In this document: positions 1 through 8,369 of the stretch, piece after piece
Numbering within the stretch: position 1 is the first letter of the stretch
Layout: each line of letters opens with the position of its first letter
Assembly (NCBI GenBank): GCA_050949725.1
Contig: JBMNGH010000001.1
Coordinates: forward strand, 186,001 to 250,000
Source of the DNA: JBMNGH01 sp050949725
Lineage (GTDB): Bacteria > Bacillota > Thermosediminibacteria > Thermosediminibacterales > Tepidanaerobacteraceae
Length of the DNA stretch: 64,000 bases
Direction: 5' to 3'
Translations under genes and position numbers: made by a program
Notes under the pieces: generated by a model
The model's database searches: none
What the model was told of the DNA's origin: nothing
The model's input: only the letters and a program-made list of their open reading frames with translations

Positions 1-592
1 GCTGCATGATTTCACTATCTAAAATATCGCCGACCTCCATTTTAAAAGAAATGTTGACTATTTCTTCATTTTCTTGGAAATTATCCTTTAAGTTTTCTGT
101 TGCGAAATTTACCCTTTTCAATCTTGGTGGCGATATGCTTATATCTTTTTTCAACATTGTTGATAGTGAAGTCGCTGCAGAACCCATCATTTGATTCATT
201 GCTTCACCTACCGCGCTTATTCGGAGTTCATCCAGTTCCACATCAGTATTTTTGCCGTCCCCTCCCATCATCAGGTCGGCAATGATTTTGGCGTCTTCCT
301 CCTTTATTATCATGAGATTACTTCCAAACAACCCTTTTGTAAAAGAAACCTCGACAGTTATAAAAGGTATTGGATAACTCGATTTCAATGTACTAACATT
401 AGTGATGTTAACATTTGGGGTTGTTATAACAACACGATTTCTAAGCAATGAATATAATGTTGTAGCAGAAGTCCCAATAGATATATTACCTATTTCCCCT
501 AAGGCATCCATTTCTTCCTTTGACAATGGTACATTATTGACATCTTTCATGAGCTCCATTATTTCATCATCTGATAAAAGCTGCTCATCCAT
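1..592 (-). CDS. fliY: Flagellar motor switch protein FliY, N-terminal part (cut by window edge)
   Basis: FliY is the Gram-positive switch component that combines a CheC-like CheY-P phosphatase with a FliN-like C-ring domain. I translated this reading frame from the sequence; it starts MDEQLLSDDEIMELMKDV and stays open to base 1, so only about 197 residues are present. Both CheC-type active-site helices are visible, each with the E-x-x-N pattern (EIGN near residue 33 and EAMN near residue 126), which suggests that both phosphatase sites are intact. The acidic N-terminus resembles the CheY-P binding peptide of the family. The ATG overlaps the end of fliM by 8 bases, consistent with translational coupling at the distal end of the fla operon. 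The FliN domain lies outside the window. Confidence 0.93.
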   Translation of the reverse strand, partial: MDEQLLSDDEIMELMKDVNNVPLSKEEMDALGEIGNISIGTSATTLYSLLRNRVVITTPNVNITNVSTLKSSYPIPFITVEVSFTKGLFGSNLMIIKEEDAKIIADLMMGGDGKNTDVELDELRISAVGEAMNQMMGSAATSLSTMLKKDISISPPRLKRVNFATENLKDNFQENEEIVNISFKMEVGDILDSEIMQ

Positions 593-1580
593 TTGGCACA
601 TCCTCCTCACCTACAGGGCGCGTAATTTTAACTGCCATTTTGTTTTTATAAATTCCTATTTTGCCTTTAAACTTGCACCTCTCTTGAACAAAAACATCAA
701 TTTCACTCATAATATTTTTATCAAGCTGAATAACGTCGCCCGCCTTTAAATTTATAAATTCCTTTACAGGAAGTTTTGTCTTGCCTAATTCTGCCTTGAC
801 CACAGCTTTCAGGTTCCTTATTTTTCTGACTAGACATTTGGAATGTGACCTTTCACTCTCTTTTTTCGTTGACGACATCCAAACCTTTGCTGACAGTTTT
901 GTCACTATAGGTTCGATTACAATATGTGGTATACAAATATTTATCATTCCCTCGCTTTTTCCAATTTGAGCATTAAATGTAACTAATGCAACAGCTTCAT
1001 TCGGTGAAACGAGTTGAATAAATTGTGAATTTGTCTCCAGTTTTTCAAGGACTGGATTAACGTCAACGATGTCCTCCCACGCATCATGTAGGATGGTTGT
1101 CATTCTGTCAAACACCTTTTGAATAATTATATTTTCGATCTGGGTAGGCTCTCTGGGCTTTTGGTTGTATTCACCTGAGCCTCCTAGCAGCCTGTCGATT
1201 ATTGCGAAAGATATGGACGGGTTTATTTCTATAATTACAGCTCCTTTTAGTGGTGAAAACCCTGTGACCCCAATTATCGTTGGGGTTGGCACAGAAGAAA
1301 TAAACTCGTTGTATGTCATTTGTTCCACAAAAAAAACGTTTATTTGTACAAGTGTCCTGAGCTGTGCAGAAAGGTATGTCGTCAATAATCTGGCAAAATT
1401 TTCGTGTATCACGTTCAATGTATGGAGCTGTTCTTTAGAAAATTTATTCGGGCGCTTAAAATCGTAAGTTTTAACCTGTCGATCGGTATCTTTGCTTTTT
1501 ATTTCTTCAGCCTTCACATCTCCCTTGGACAGCGCGGCTAGTAGTTCATCAATTTCATTTTGGGATAGAATATCTGTCAA
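585..1580 (-). CDS. fliM: Flagellar motor switch protein FliM
   Basis: FliM forms the middle of the C-ring and binds CheY-P to set rotation direction. The 331-residue protein has the expected length. The N-terminal motif LSQNEIDELLAAL is the CheY-P docking peptide, followed by a linker, the CheC-like middle domain (roughly residues 45-225) and a C-terminal SpoA/FliN-type domain (about 255-325). The start is TTG, preceded by an AAGGGGGC ribosome binding site; no ATG fits the family N-terminus. It lies between fliL (19-base gap) and fliY (8-base overlap), the same order as in B. subtilis. Confidence 0.97.
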   Translation of the reverse strand: MTDILSQNEIDELLAALSKGDVKAEEIKSKDTDRQVKTYDFKRPNKFSKEQLHTLNVIHENFARLLTTYLSAQLRTLVQINVFFVEQMTYNEFISSVPTPTIIGVTGFSPLKGAVIIEINPSISFAIIDRLLGGSGEYNQKPREPTQIENIIIQKVFDRMTTILHDAWEDIVDVNPVLEKLETNSQFIQLVSPNEAVALVTFNAQIGKSEGMINICIPHIVIEPIVTKLSAKVWMSSTKKESERSHSKCLVRKIRNLKAVVKAELGKTKLPVKEFINLKAGDVIQLDKNIMSEIDVFVQERCKFKGKIGIYKNKMAVKITRPVGEEDVPNG

Positions 1581-1599
1581 AGTAGGGCCCCCTTATCAT

Positions 1600-2052
1600 T
1601 TAATTGACAATAATGCTCGTGAAATAAACATCCTGTATTTGCCCGCTCGCCAAGGTGCTATTTACAATATCTTTTATTTCTTGTCTCAGATTTTCCATAC
1701 CTTCACTGTCTTTAACAGAATTAAACGTCTTTGACCTCAATATGGAATTGACTTTGTCCCTTATCTCAGAACTCTTAACCTCTAATTCTTTTTGAGTATT
1801 CTCATCAAAATACATGTAAACCATAGAGAGTTTTATGTATCCCCTGTCGGCAAGGTTTGTTAGAAATTCACCGGCATCACAAGTTATGTATTTGTCTTGA
1901 TTGTCCGTCTGATTATCTGCTTTTAGCATATTCTGTGTTAGAAAGTATACTAAACCGGTTATAAATACCAGTAAAATAAACAGTACAATAATCGTAATAA
2001 TTATAGTTTTAAAATTAAACATGCTTTTCTGTTTTGGTTGGGGTGCACTCAT
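1600..2052 (-). CDS. fliL: Flagellar basal body-associated protein FliL
   Basis: FliL is a single-pass membrane protein that sits around the stator and supports torque and stator retention. The 150-residue sequence shows a short polar N-terminus, one hydrophobic helix at about residues 17-38, and a periplasm-side FliL domain that ends with the family-like LASGQIQDVYFTSIIVN. The ATG has a clear AGGAGG site 8 bases upstream. It follows motB by 12 bases and precedes fliM, so it is expected to be cotranscribed with the stator genes. Confidence 0.95.
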   Translation of the reverse strand: MSAPQPKQKSMFNFKTIIITIIVLFILLVFITGLVYFLTQNMLKADNQTDNQDKYITCDAGEFLTNLADRGYIKLSMVYMYFDENTQKELEVKSSEIRDKVNSILRSKTFNSVKDSEGMENLRQEIKDIVNSTLASGQIQDVYFTSIIVN

Positions 2053-2064
2053 ACGAAATCCTCC

Positions 2065-2805
2065 TTACTTGGGCTCTTTATCTTCCAAGTCTGTTCTTAA
2101 GACTATTAAATCTACCCTCCTATTTAGAGCTCTGTGCTTTTCGGTATCGTTAGGGGCTATCGGCCTATACTCTCCGTACCCCGCCGCCGATAAAGTGTAC
2201 GGCGAGAATCTATGCTTTTCGATAAAGTATTTTATTACATTAACTGCCCTTGTTGTAGAAAGTTCCCAGTTAGATGGAAATTCTCTTGTGCTTATCGGCA
2301 AATTATCAGTGTGGCCTTCTACCCGGAGATGATGATAACAGCTCTTTAATACAGGCGCTATTTTGTCAAGTATTGACTTGGCATTTTCTTTCAACCTTGC
2401 TTTCCCGGAATCAAAGAGAACCCCTTCGATAAACCGAATTGTAATCCCCCTCTCATCCATGCTGACTTGAATTCCTTCAATGTCATAATCTTCTATCAGA
2501 TTATCTAATCTGCTCTGTAGTAGTTTTAATTCTCGCTCTTCTTCATCTGCCGCGGCTTGGCCAATGTCTCCCGCTTCTAAGAAATCTCTTTCAACTACAG
2601 TTTGACCTCCTTGTAATATACCCAAGGATTCCTGCAAAGAAATTAAAGCAAGGTCAAATTTTTTCGCATCAACAGTCGACAATGAAAACAGAAGCACAAA
2701 AAACAGTAAAACCTGCGTTACCATATCGCCATATGTTACCATCCAAGCGGGTGTTCCAGAGGCCTGCGTATCATCTCTATTATTGCGTCGTCTGCTGTAA
2801 GACAA
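2065..2805 (-). CDS. motB: Flagellar stator protein MotB
   Basis: MotB is the peptidoglycan-anchored half of the proton or sodium channel that drives the flagellum. The protein has a basic N-terminus, one membrane helix containing the essential Asp in VTYGDMV (residue 27 from the chosen start), a linker, and a C-terminal OmpA/MotB domain carrying VEGHTDNLPI that binds cell wall. The first ATG in frame (2826) has no ribosome binding site. A TTG at 2805 is preceded five bases upstream by AAAGTGGTGA and gives the usual short MotB N-terminus (246 aa), so I prefer it. Either way the gene overlaps the end of motA, by 26 bases with TTG or 47 with ATG, which suggests coupled translation of the two stator subunits. 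Confidence 0.93.
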   Translation of the reverse strand: MSYSRRRNNRDDTQASGTPAWMVTYGDMVTQVLLFFVLLFSLSTVDAKKFDLALISLQESLGILQGGQTVVERDFLEAGDIGQAAADEEERELKLLQSRLDNLIEDYDIEGIQVSMDERGITIRFIEGVLFDSGKARLKENAKSILDKIAPVLKSCYHHLRVEGHTDNLPISTREFPSNWELSTTRAVNVIKYFIEKHRFSPYTLSAAGYGEYRPIAPNDTEKHRALNRRVDLIVLRTDLEDKEPK

Positions 2806-3595
2806 CGTCTTCACCACTTTCTTCATTTTTTGTATTGTCTATGCCGTTTCTTTTCTTGGGTGAAAGAAATGCCTTTAATTTTTCACCGATAATTCTTGGA
2901 TTTTCACCTGCCTGTATTGACAGCATGCCCTCTATCATCACTTCTTTTACGAGAACCTCTTCGCGGCTCCTGACCTTCAACTTACCTGCTATTGGAATAA
3001 AAATCAGATTCGCAAAGAGTGCTCCGTAAAGAGTTGTGATAAGCGCTGTCGCCATTCCCGGCCCTATTGCGCTCGGATCGTCTAAATGTTTCAGCATGTT
3101 GACCAAGCCGATGATTGTGCCTATAAGGCCAAAAGCAGGTGAAAGGGTCCCCATTGTTTCAAAAATGCTCTGCCCTTCCCTGTGCCTTTCTTCCAGAAAC
3201 GCCAACTCTGTTTCCAAAATATTTCTGACGAGCTCTGGGTCTGTTCCGTCAACGATTAAGAGTATTCCTTGCTTTAAAAAATCATCCTTCAACTGGTAAG
3301 CCGCATCCTCAAGTGCCAGTAGCCCTTCCCTACGAGCAACCTCTGCCAGTTCAACAATTGTTTTGATAAGCTCCCCATCAGGTGTTCTCTTTTCAACAAA
3401 AGCCTTTTTTAGTATTTTTGTGACCTCAATCAACTTTGACAGTGGATAATTGATAAGTATGGCGGCAAATAAGCCTCCAAATACTATCAAGACAGACGGT
3501 ATACTGATAAAGGAACTTAAATCCCCATCCATATATACAGCCCATACAAAAACAACAATACCGCCAATGATTCCAATTATTGTAGCAAGGTCCAA
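2780..3595 (-). CDS. motA: Flagellar stator protein MotA
   Basis: MotA forms the ring around MotB and conducts ions through the stator. The 271-residue protein starts MDLATIIGIIGGIVV, has four predicted membrane helices (two near the N-terminus, two at about residues 145-205) and the large cytoplasmic loop, rich in charged residues, between helices 2 and 3. The start is TTG directly after the flbD stop, and no ATG matches the family N-terminus. The 3' end overlaps motB. In B. subtilis motAB lie elsewhere; here they are inside the fla operon, as in many Clostridia. Confidence 0.96.
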   Translation of the reverse strand: MDLATIIGIIGGIVVFVWAVYMDGDLSSFISIPSVLIVFGGLFAAILINYPLSKLIEVTKILKKAFVEKRTPDGELIKTIVELAEVARREGLLALEDAAYQLKDDFLKQGILLIVDGTDPELVRNILETELAFLEERHREGQSIFETMGTLSPAFGLIGTIIGLVNMLKHLDDPSAIGPGMATALITTLYGALFANLIFIPIAGKLKVRSREEVLVKEVMIEGMLSIQAGENPRIIGEKLKAFLSPKKRNGIDNTKNEESGEDVVLQQTTQ

Positions 3596-3838
3596 TTAAG
3601 TGCACTTCCCTTCAGACTTAAATGGCATGCAGTCATTATTAGGCCTGCCTGTTGTCAATAAATTAATCTTTGATTTGTAATGCAGGACCTTTAAAATGAT
3701 TTCGTCCTTTGACTCCTTCACAACATATTTTTTATCTGTAGTCAGAGTGATTACAGCATCAGGTGTTGTTTCGATAGTTTCGATGAGTTCGGCATTTAAC
3801 ACGAAACGCTTGCCGTTCAGTTTAGTAAGTTCTATCAA
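3596..3838 (-). CDS. flbD: FlbD/SwrD family flagellar protein
   Basis: Small protein (80 aa) of the FlbD family; the B. subtilis counterpart SwrD is needed for full flagellar torque and swarming. The core begins with IELTKLNGKRFVLNAELI, the family signature, and ends with a short Cys-containing tail. I place the start at the TTG at 3838 because GAGGTG lies 7 bases upstream and the family begins there. A longer reading from 3886 would run through the hairpin at 3855-3887 and is unlikely. It sits between flgE and motA, and the motA TTG immediately follows its stop. Confidence 0.88.
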   Translation of the reverse strand: MIELTKLNGKRFVLNAELIETIETTPDAVITLTTDKKYVVKESKDEIILKVLHYKSKINLLTTGRPNNDCMPFKSEGKCT

Positions 3839-3854
3839 TAAAAAACACCTCTTT

Positions 3855-3887
3855 TTTGCAGGGCTTGATGTGTACAAGCCCTGCAAA
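3855..3887 (-). other. Strong intergenic hairpin between flgE and flbD
   Basis: A 13-bp perfect stem (TTTGCAGGGCTTG paired with its complement) encloses a 7-base loop. On the transcribed minus strand it is followed by A-rich sequence and the flbD ribosome binding site, not a T run, so it does not look like an intrinsic terminator. I infer an mRNA processing or stability element that could set different levels for flgE and the downstream stator genes. Confidence 0.6.
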
Positions 3888-3915
3888 GGTTACTGTAGTC
3901 ATAAGAAAAAATTAA

Positions 3916-5169
3916 TCATCTCTTCAAATTAACAAGCTCTTGGAGAATTTCATCAGATGTAGATATTATCCTTGAATTGGCTTGAAAGCCCCTCTGGGTT
4001 ATTATCATCTGTGTAAATTCTTCAGAAAGATCCACATTTGACATTTCCAAGGATCCAGGTGAAAGCGTTCCTCTGCCGCCTGTGCCGGCAGTCCCTATCT
4101 GGGGCCGCCCTGAGTTATTTGACAACTCGTACAAATTTTGTCCTTTCTTTATAAGTCCCCCAGGATTATCAAAGTTTGCAATTGCAATCTGAGCCAACTC
4201 TTGATTTAGACCATTGTCAAATACCCCTGTTATTGTGCCTGTAATATCAATTGTAATGCCCAGCAATGTCCCGGCAGCATAACCGTCTTGTACCATGAGG
4301 TCTATCGATGTTTCTTTTGCATACTGGGTTACCTGGTCAAAATCCGGAGTAAATTGAACAGATGTTGAACCGGAGATATCGATCTCTACTTGATCTATTA
4401 CGCCAGTTGCATTAGGATCAAAAAAGCCGTTTTCATCAAACACAATTGTTCCATCAATGTTTCTTATGTTTTCAATAAGCACATCATCCGGATCAGCTTC
4501 AATTACATAATTCCATGTATTATCTTGACTGCTTTTAGTAAATGTTACCTCAAGTGTGTGTTCCCTGCCGAGTGAGTCGTATATATGAAAAGGTATCTTG
4601 TAATGGTCTCCCTCGGACGTCTCCGCATTCAGGTTTTTATCGAATTTTACCAAAGATGTGGCATTTGCTGGAACCATCATACCCTTTTTTATTATTATCT
4701 GTTCTAAATTTTGTGGTGTTTTATCTGGTGGTGTGGATTGTGTGATATCGTACTGCCAGCCTAACACTTTTAAACCGTTTGATGAACTTATAAAATTCCC
4801 TTTCTCATCGAATATAAAGTTCCCTGCTCTGGTGTAATACCTGTTAAGACCATCACTTAATATGAACATCCCTTCTCCCCCAATAGCCAGGTCGGTGATA
4901 TTCCCTGTCGATTCAGCACTCGTTGAATAATGCAATGTATCAATAGACGCAATCTCCATTCCTAAACCAACTTGCATAGGATTTGTGCCACCCCTGCCGC
5001 CCTGGGCAGAAGAAGCTCCCCTAATAGTCTGACTTAGTGCATCTTGGAAAGTAACCCTGCTCTTTTTGAAACCGACAGTATTTACATTTGCAATATTATT
5101 GCCAATGACATCCATTTTGATTTGATGATTTCTCAAACCTGTTACACCAGAAAACATTGACCGCATCAT
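3916..5169 (-). CDS. flgE: Flagellar hook protein FlgE
   Basis: FlgE polymerises into the hook, the flexible joint outside the cell. The protein has 417 residues. The N-terminal rod/hook signature is clear (MFSGVTGLRNHQIKMDVIGN with NNIANVNTVGFKKSR) and the C-terminus carries the matching helix (SNVDLSEEFTQMIITQRGFQ). Between them is a FlgE-type D2 region, which separates it from the shorter rod proteins FlgF and FlgG. Two ATG codons sit side by side behind AAAAGGAGG; the first is used here. It follows flgD and a TIGR02530-type gene, the usual hook-assembly order. Confidence 0.94.
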   Translation of the reverse strand: MMRSMFSGVTGLRNHQIKMDVIGNNIANVNTVGFKKSRVTFQDALSQTIRGASSAQGGRGGTNPMQVGLGMEIASIDTLHYSTSAESTGNITDLAIGGEGMFILSDGLNRYYTRAGNFIFDEKGNFISSSNGLKVLGWQYDITQSTPPDKTPQNLEQIIIKKGMMVPANATSLVKFDKNLNAETSEGDHYKIPFHIYDSLGREHTLEVTFTKSSQDNTWNYVIEADPDDVLIENIRNIDGTIVFDENGFFDPNATGVIDQVEIDISGSTSVQFTPDFDQVTQYAKETSIDLMVQDGYAAGTLLGITIDITGTITGVFDNGLNQELAQIAIANFDNPGGLIKKGQNLYELSNNSGRPQIGTAGTGGRGTLSPGSLEMSNVDLSEEFTQMIITQRGFQANSRIISTSDEILQELVNLKR

Positions 5170-5212
5170 GATATGATTTCCTCCTTTTTATGTGCCTTGT
5201 TCCTTCAGTCAG

Positions 5213-5244
5213 TCCGGAACGGCGAGCCCCCTCTGGCGGTCCGG
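5213..5244. repeat. Short GC-rich imperfect hairpin upstream of flgE
   Basis: A GC-rich block, unlike the AT-rich surroundings, has CCGGA and TCCGG arms around a C-rich centre. It fills most of the gap between the TIGR02530-family gene and flgE. There is no T tract. It could be a processing hairpin or a small repeat-element remnant. Only one copy is seen in this window. Confidence 0.3.
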
Positions 5245-5245
5245 C

Positions 5246-5626
5246 TCATAATATTACGGCACCGTCAATATTTGTGAATACATTCCCTTTTATATTTGGG
5301 CCATCAATAGCTGTTATGACAGTCCTGTTTTTTATGCTGACTATAAAAGCAATATCATTCATCAAAATCAGAGATTCCTTCACTCCTTTTTGCTCAGCTT
5401 TATCTACACCGTCTTTTAACTGTGCCATCTTGTCATCGTCTAGGTTAATATTCCTTGCTTTGAGTCTTACCTGAGCGTGCTGAGATACCTTTAGCCTTTT
5501 TTCCTCAATCTTTTGTTTTAAAACACTGTCAAAGCCCTGCTTATTCGTAACAACTTGTTTATTTTCATGCTGTATTGGTTTTTTTCCTCCGCTTGGCTGA
5601 ATAGGAAAATCATTTATACCATACAT
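5246..5626 (-). CDS. TIGR02530-family flagellar operon protein
   Basis: A 126-residue protein of a family found almost only in fla operons of Firmicutes and spirochaete-like lineages. It is hydrophilic, without signal peptide or membrane helix. The conserved core is SQHAQVRLKARNINLDDDKM followed by a compact beta region containing LILMNDIAFIVSIKNRTVITA. The precise function is not established; its position between flgD and flgE suggests a role in hook assembly or in controlling hook export. The ATG has an AGGGTGA site and starts 3 bases after the flgD stop. Confidence 0.87.
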   Translation of the reverse strand: MYGINDFPIQPSGGKKPIQHENKQVVTNKQGFDSVLKQKIEEKRLKVSQHAQVRLKARNINLDDDKMAQLKDGVDKAEQKGVKESLILMNDIAFIVSIKNRTVITAIDGPNIKGNVFTNIDGAVIL

Positions 5627-5629
5627 TAC

Positions 5630-6013
5630 TTATTCACCCTTTTCCCTGACCTTCTGTACCATGTCTAAAGGTATTTTAATGGCTTCATCACCAATGATAA
5701 GCATAACATTCCCATTTTCGAAGTTTACCCCTTTTACAATGCCAGATATGTCTCCTCCATAAGTTTCAATATGTTTGCCTATCATTCCTAAAGCGGAATA
5801 GTTTATGAGGGTTTCATTTAAATTTTGCATCTGCTCGAGGGAATTGAATTGTGCAAGCTGTGATATGGACTCCCTGCTATCCATGGGGTCAAGTGGATCT
5901 TGATACCTAAGTTCTGCAATGAGAAGTTTTAAAAAATCATCTTTACCTAGACCTGGCCCTTGCATTGTATTTTCTGCCGATGTAACACTGGTATATTGAG
6001 AACTTATCATCAT
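5630..6013 (-). CDS. flgD: Flagellar hook cap protein FlgD (short form)
   Basis: FlgD caps the growing hook and places FlgE subunits. This is the short Firmicutes form (127 aa): the N-terminal cap region with GKDDFLKLLIAELRYQDPLDP is present and the long Ig/TUDOR domains of enteric FlgD are missing. The frame opens at an ATG (6034) overlapping the fliK stop, but AAGGGAGGG lies after that codon and 10 bases before a pair of ATGs at 6013 and 6010, so I start at 6013. It is followed directly by the TIGR02530-type gene and flgE. Confidence 0.93.
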   Translation of the reverse strand: MMISSQYTSVTSAENTMQGPGLGKDDFLKLLIAELRYQDPLDPMDSRESISQLAQFNSLEQMQNLNETLINYSALGMIGKHIETYGGDISGIVKGVNFENGNVMLIIGDEAIKIPLDMVQKVREKGE

Positions 6014-6030
6014 ATTATTTAACCCTCCCT

Positions 6031-7326
6031 TCATACTATATAGTTAATACTGCTGTCTTCTCCCCAGCCTAAATAGCGCCCGGCTTCCTCTTCAGGTTCT
6101 TTATTTGGCAATCTGGATACCTGAAAAGGTTTTTGCTGCTGATACGCCTTACCATCGTCATATTGATGTAGAAAGTCCATTTGGTTTCCATCTATAAGTG
6201 TATGAATATTTACTTCTGTCACATTGTAGCCTTGCTGGTGTATTTGCTCCTTTAAATCCGGAACACAATTTTTCATCGCTTCACTGAGACGAATGTTTTC
6301 GAAAAACAGTTCCGCTTTTAGGCCAGCTTTAGCAGTTGAAACCTTGATAATAACCTGGCCGAGGTATTCCGGCTTTAGCTTAACACAGAGCTGTTTGTTG
6401 TTGTTCTTTAAGGCAACCGCAACTCTATCGACAATGTTTTCGAACAGCTCGGTATTACTTTTTATCAATTGTTGCTGTATAGTATGTTTTTCAGATATAA
6501 TTGCTTGTTCGCCGTTTTTAAAGCCCATTGCTTCATGTATTATTTCGTTATTAACATTTTTTGAAATGTCAACAAGATTTTCAGATACTTGTTCGTTATC
6601 ATTCGCATACAAAGTATGCATGCTGCCTTTTTTTTGAGGCAAGTCTCTCGATGCAATGCGAAAAGTATCAGCTTTTATATACCTTACTTTTTCTTTAGTT
6701 AAAGGCTGTTCTCCTTCGGACAGTGCTTTCGTTGTTAATTGCTGTAGGTCGGATTCTAATTCTGGTTCTTCAATGGGCCTGAAGGTTTTCTCCTGATTAT
6801 TTGGGATCTGGGCAAAATCGCTTGGAGTCCGGTAAAAGTCGTTGGTGTTTTGAATTCGGACAAAATCCTCGGGGTTTTGTGTGTCTCCGTTTTTTTCAAA
6901 GATCCCGTTAGACTTAATTTGTTCGGCAAATTCTTTGCTAATAACTACAATTTCATTTTTATCGGCTCCAGATATGTCTTCCAGCAAGGACAAAGCATGC
7001 ATTATTATTTTAACTGCCTTATTATCAAGTTGGTTTTTTTCACAATATTGCACAACAAGTTGTTTCAACGTCGTATTTAAATCACTAATTCCCTTGTCTG
7101 GAGGTAAATCAAGTTCTTTCATAATTATGTGTGGCTGTGTTAAACTTGAAAGAAAAGTCAACATCTGCATGAACATCAACTCAGGATCCGGCTTTTCTTC
7201 TAACTCTTTTACATACTGTGATAGAATCTTGCCAAATCCACAATCACCCTGGCCGTCAATTATGCGAGTTTCATTTGATGGTTCGACAGCAAGGCCAGCT
7301 GGATAAAACTGCTGTAAACCCTGCAT
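6031..7326 (-). CDS. fliK: Flagellar hook-length control protein FliK
   Basis: FliK is the secreted ruler that ends hook growth and switches export to filament proteins. The 431-residue sequence has a low-complexity, Gln/Asn-rich N-terminal two thirds and a C-terminal hook-length domain (about residues 315-400) with LCVKLKPEYLGQVIIKV and LKAELFFENIRL, typical of the family. The ATG is preceded by AAAGGAGGTGA, one of the best ribosome binding sites in the operon. Overall similarity to other FliK proteins is expected to be low outside the C-terminal domain. Confidence 0.92.
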   Translation of the reverse strand: MQGLQQFYPAGLAVEPSNETRIIDGQGDCGFGKILSQYVKELEEKPDPELMFMQMLTFLSSLTQPHIIMKELDLPPDKGISDLNTTLKQLVVQYCEKNQLDNKAVKIIMHALSLLEDISGADKNEIVVISKEFAEQIKSNGIFEKNGDTQNPEDFVRIQNTNDFYRTPSDFAQIPNNQEKTFRPIEEPELESDLQQLTTKALSEGEQPLTKEKVRYIKADTFRIASRDLPQKKGSMHTLYANDNEQVSENLVDISKNVNNEIIHEAMGFKNGEQAIISEKHTIQQQLIKSNTELFENIVDRVAVALKNNNKQLCVKLKPEYLGQVIIKVSTAKAGLKAELFFENIRLSEAMKNCVPDLKEQIHQQGYNVTEVNIHTLIDGNQMDFLHQYDDGKAYQQQKPFQVSRLPNKEPEEEAGRYLGWGEDSSINYIV

Positions 7327-7348
7327 TCAGCTTTTCACCTCCTTTCAG

Positions 7349-7930
7349 CTATTTTATGCCACTCATTGTTTTCGTAACAGATGCGGCTTTTTGGGGGTCT
7401 AACCTTTCTAAAATCCTTGATGCTGGCTCTTTTTTCATGTTTTTTAACAAGTTTGTGATAAATTCGTCTTCTAAGCCATTTAAAATCTCCGCAGCCTTTG
7501 AAGACTCCATCAGCTCATAGTATTGTGCAATATCCTTTAATTCTATCAAGCTCGACTCTAAGTCAGCCTTCAAGCCTGTGAGTTCACGGGCTAAGTCTTC
7601 CAAGGCCTGTTCCTTTTTTTCTAAGTCATTCATGCGATCTTCCAGATCCCTCTTTTGATCTTCAATCATTTTCCATTCTGATCGAATTTTTTCTTTTTCT
7701 TCATCCAAGGCTTGTCTCAACATGTCCAAGGCCTGTTTGTCTTCCGATTCTAAAATTTTGCCATGTAGAAACGGAATCTTTTTTACGAATGTTTCGAAGG
7801 AAGGATGTAGAGAATCCAGGTTCGGAAAAAAATCAAAATAAATGACCGTTGCTGCAATAATGACAAAAATGAATATTATTACCCCTAGGATGACGCCCCT
7901 GTTTTTAAATAAATTGTTCAAAGTCACCAT
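7349..7930 (-). CDS. ylxF: YlxF/MotE-like flagellar protein
   Basis: A 193-residue protein with one N-terminal membrane helix (about residues 13-33), a long coiled coil (about 65-140) and a C-terminal region resembling the MgtE N-terminal fold (MESSKAAEILNGLEDEFITNLLKNM and RILERLDPQKAA). This matches B. subtilis YlxF by position (fliJ-ylxF-fliK) and MotE-type chaperones by architecture. The likely role is support of stator or export assembly. The first ATG at 7930 abuts AGGAAGG with no spacing; a TTG at 7921 has 9-base spacing and may be the true start. It overlaps the end of fliJ by up to 26 bases. Confidence 0.85.
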   Translation of the reverse strand: MVTLNNLFKNRGVILGVIIFIFVIIAATVIYFDFFPNLDSLHPSFETFVKKIPFLHGKILESEDKQALDMLRQALDEEKEKIRSEWKMIEDQKRDLEDRMNDLEKKEQALEDLARELTGLKADLESSLIELKDIAQYYELMESSKAAEILNGLEDEFITNLLKNMKKEPASRILERLDPQKAASVTKTMSGIK

Positions 7931-8369
7931 CCTTCCTGCTAAAAAGGTTTTCCGCTATTTCATCACTCAATTTTTGTTCTTCCCGGTTGATGCTTTTTAC
8001 GTGTTTATGATGTCTTTTTTCTCTTATTTTTTCAAGGACCTGTTTTTCCTTTTTTGCTTCTATATAACCGCTCCTTGTAGAATCACACACGATTTCTGAT
8101 CTCTTTACCGCTTCACGTTGGTCTTTGATCTTGCCTCTTAAGGCATTCGAGTAAATATCAAAGTCCATAAGATGGCTGATATTAACATAACCTTGATTTA
8201 ATTCGCCAAGTGTTTTTTTTGTATCTGAGTACTTTTGATTCAATAATCTCAGCACGTCTTCTTCACCTTGCTTGACGACCAAAGCCCTTAAAAACTCCTG
8301 TCTCGCCATCTTTTCTTTTATGAGCTTAACTTTTAAAGGGGTTTGTAATCTAAACTTAAATTTTCTCAT
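7905..8369 (-). CDS. fliJ: Flagellar export protein FliJ
   Basis: FliJ is the coiled-coil stalk of the flagellar type III export ATPase, comparable to the gamma subunit of F-type ATPases. From the ATG at 8369 the protein has 154 residues and begins MRKFKFRLQTPLKVKLIKEK, the family pattern; nearly the whole chain is predicted to be helical coiled coil rich in Lys and Glu. The frame is open further upstream inside fliI, but that part does not match FliJ. The gene overlaps fliI by 14 bases and ylxF by up to 26, so the three are tightly coupled. Confidence 0.9.
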   Translation of the reverse strand: MRKFKFRLQTPLKVKLIKEKMARQEFLRALVVKQGEEDVLRLLNQKYSDTKKTLGELNQGYVNISHLMDFDIYSNALRGKIKDQREAVKRSEIVCDSTRSGYIEAKKEKQVLEKIREKRHHKHVKSINREEQKLSDEIAENLFSRKDGDFEQFI

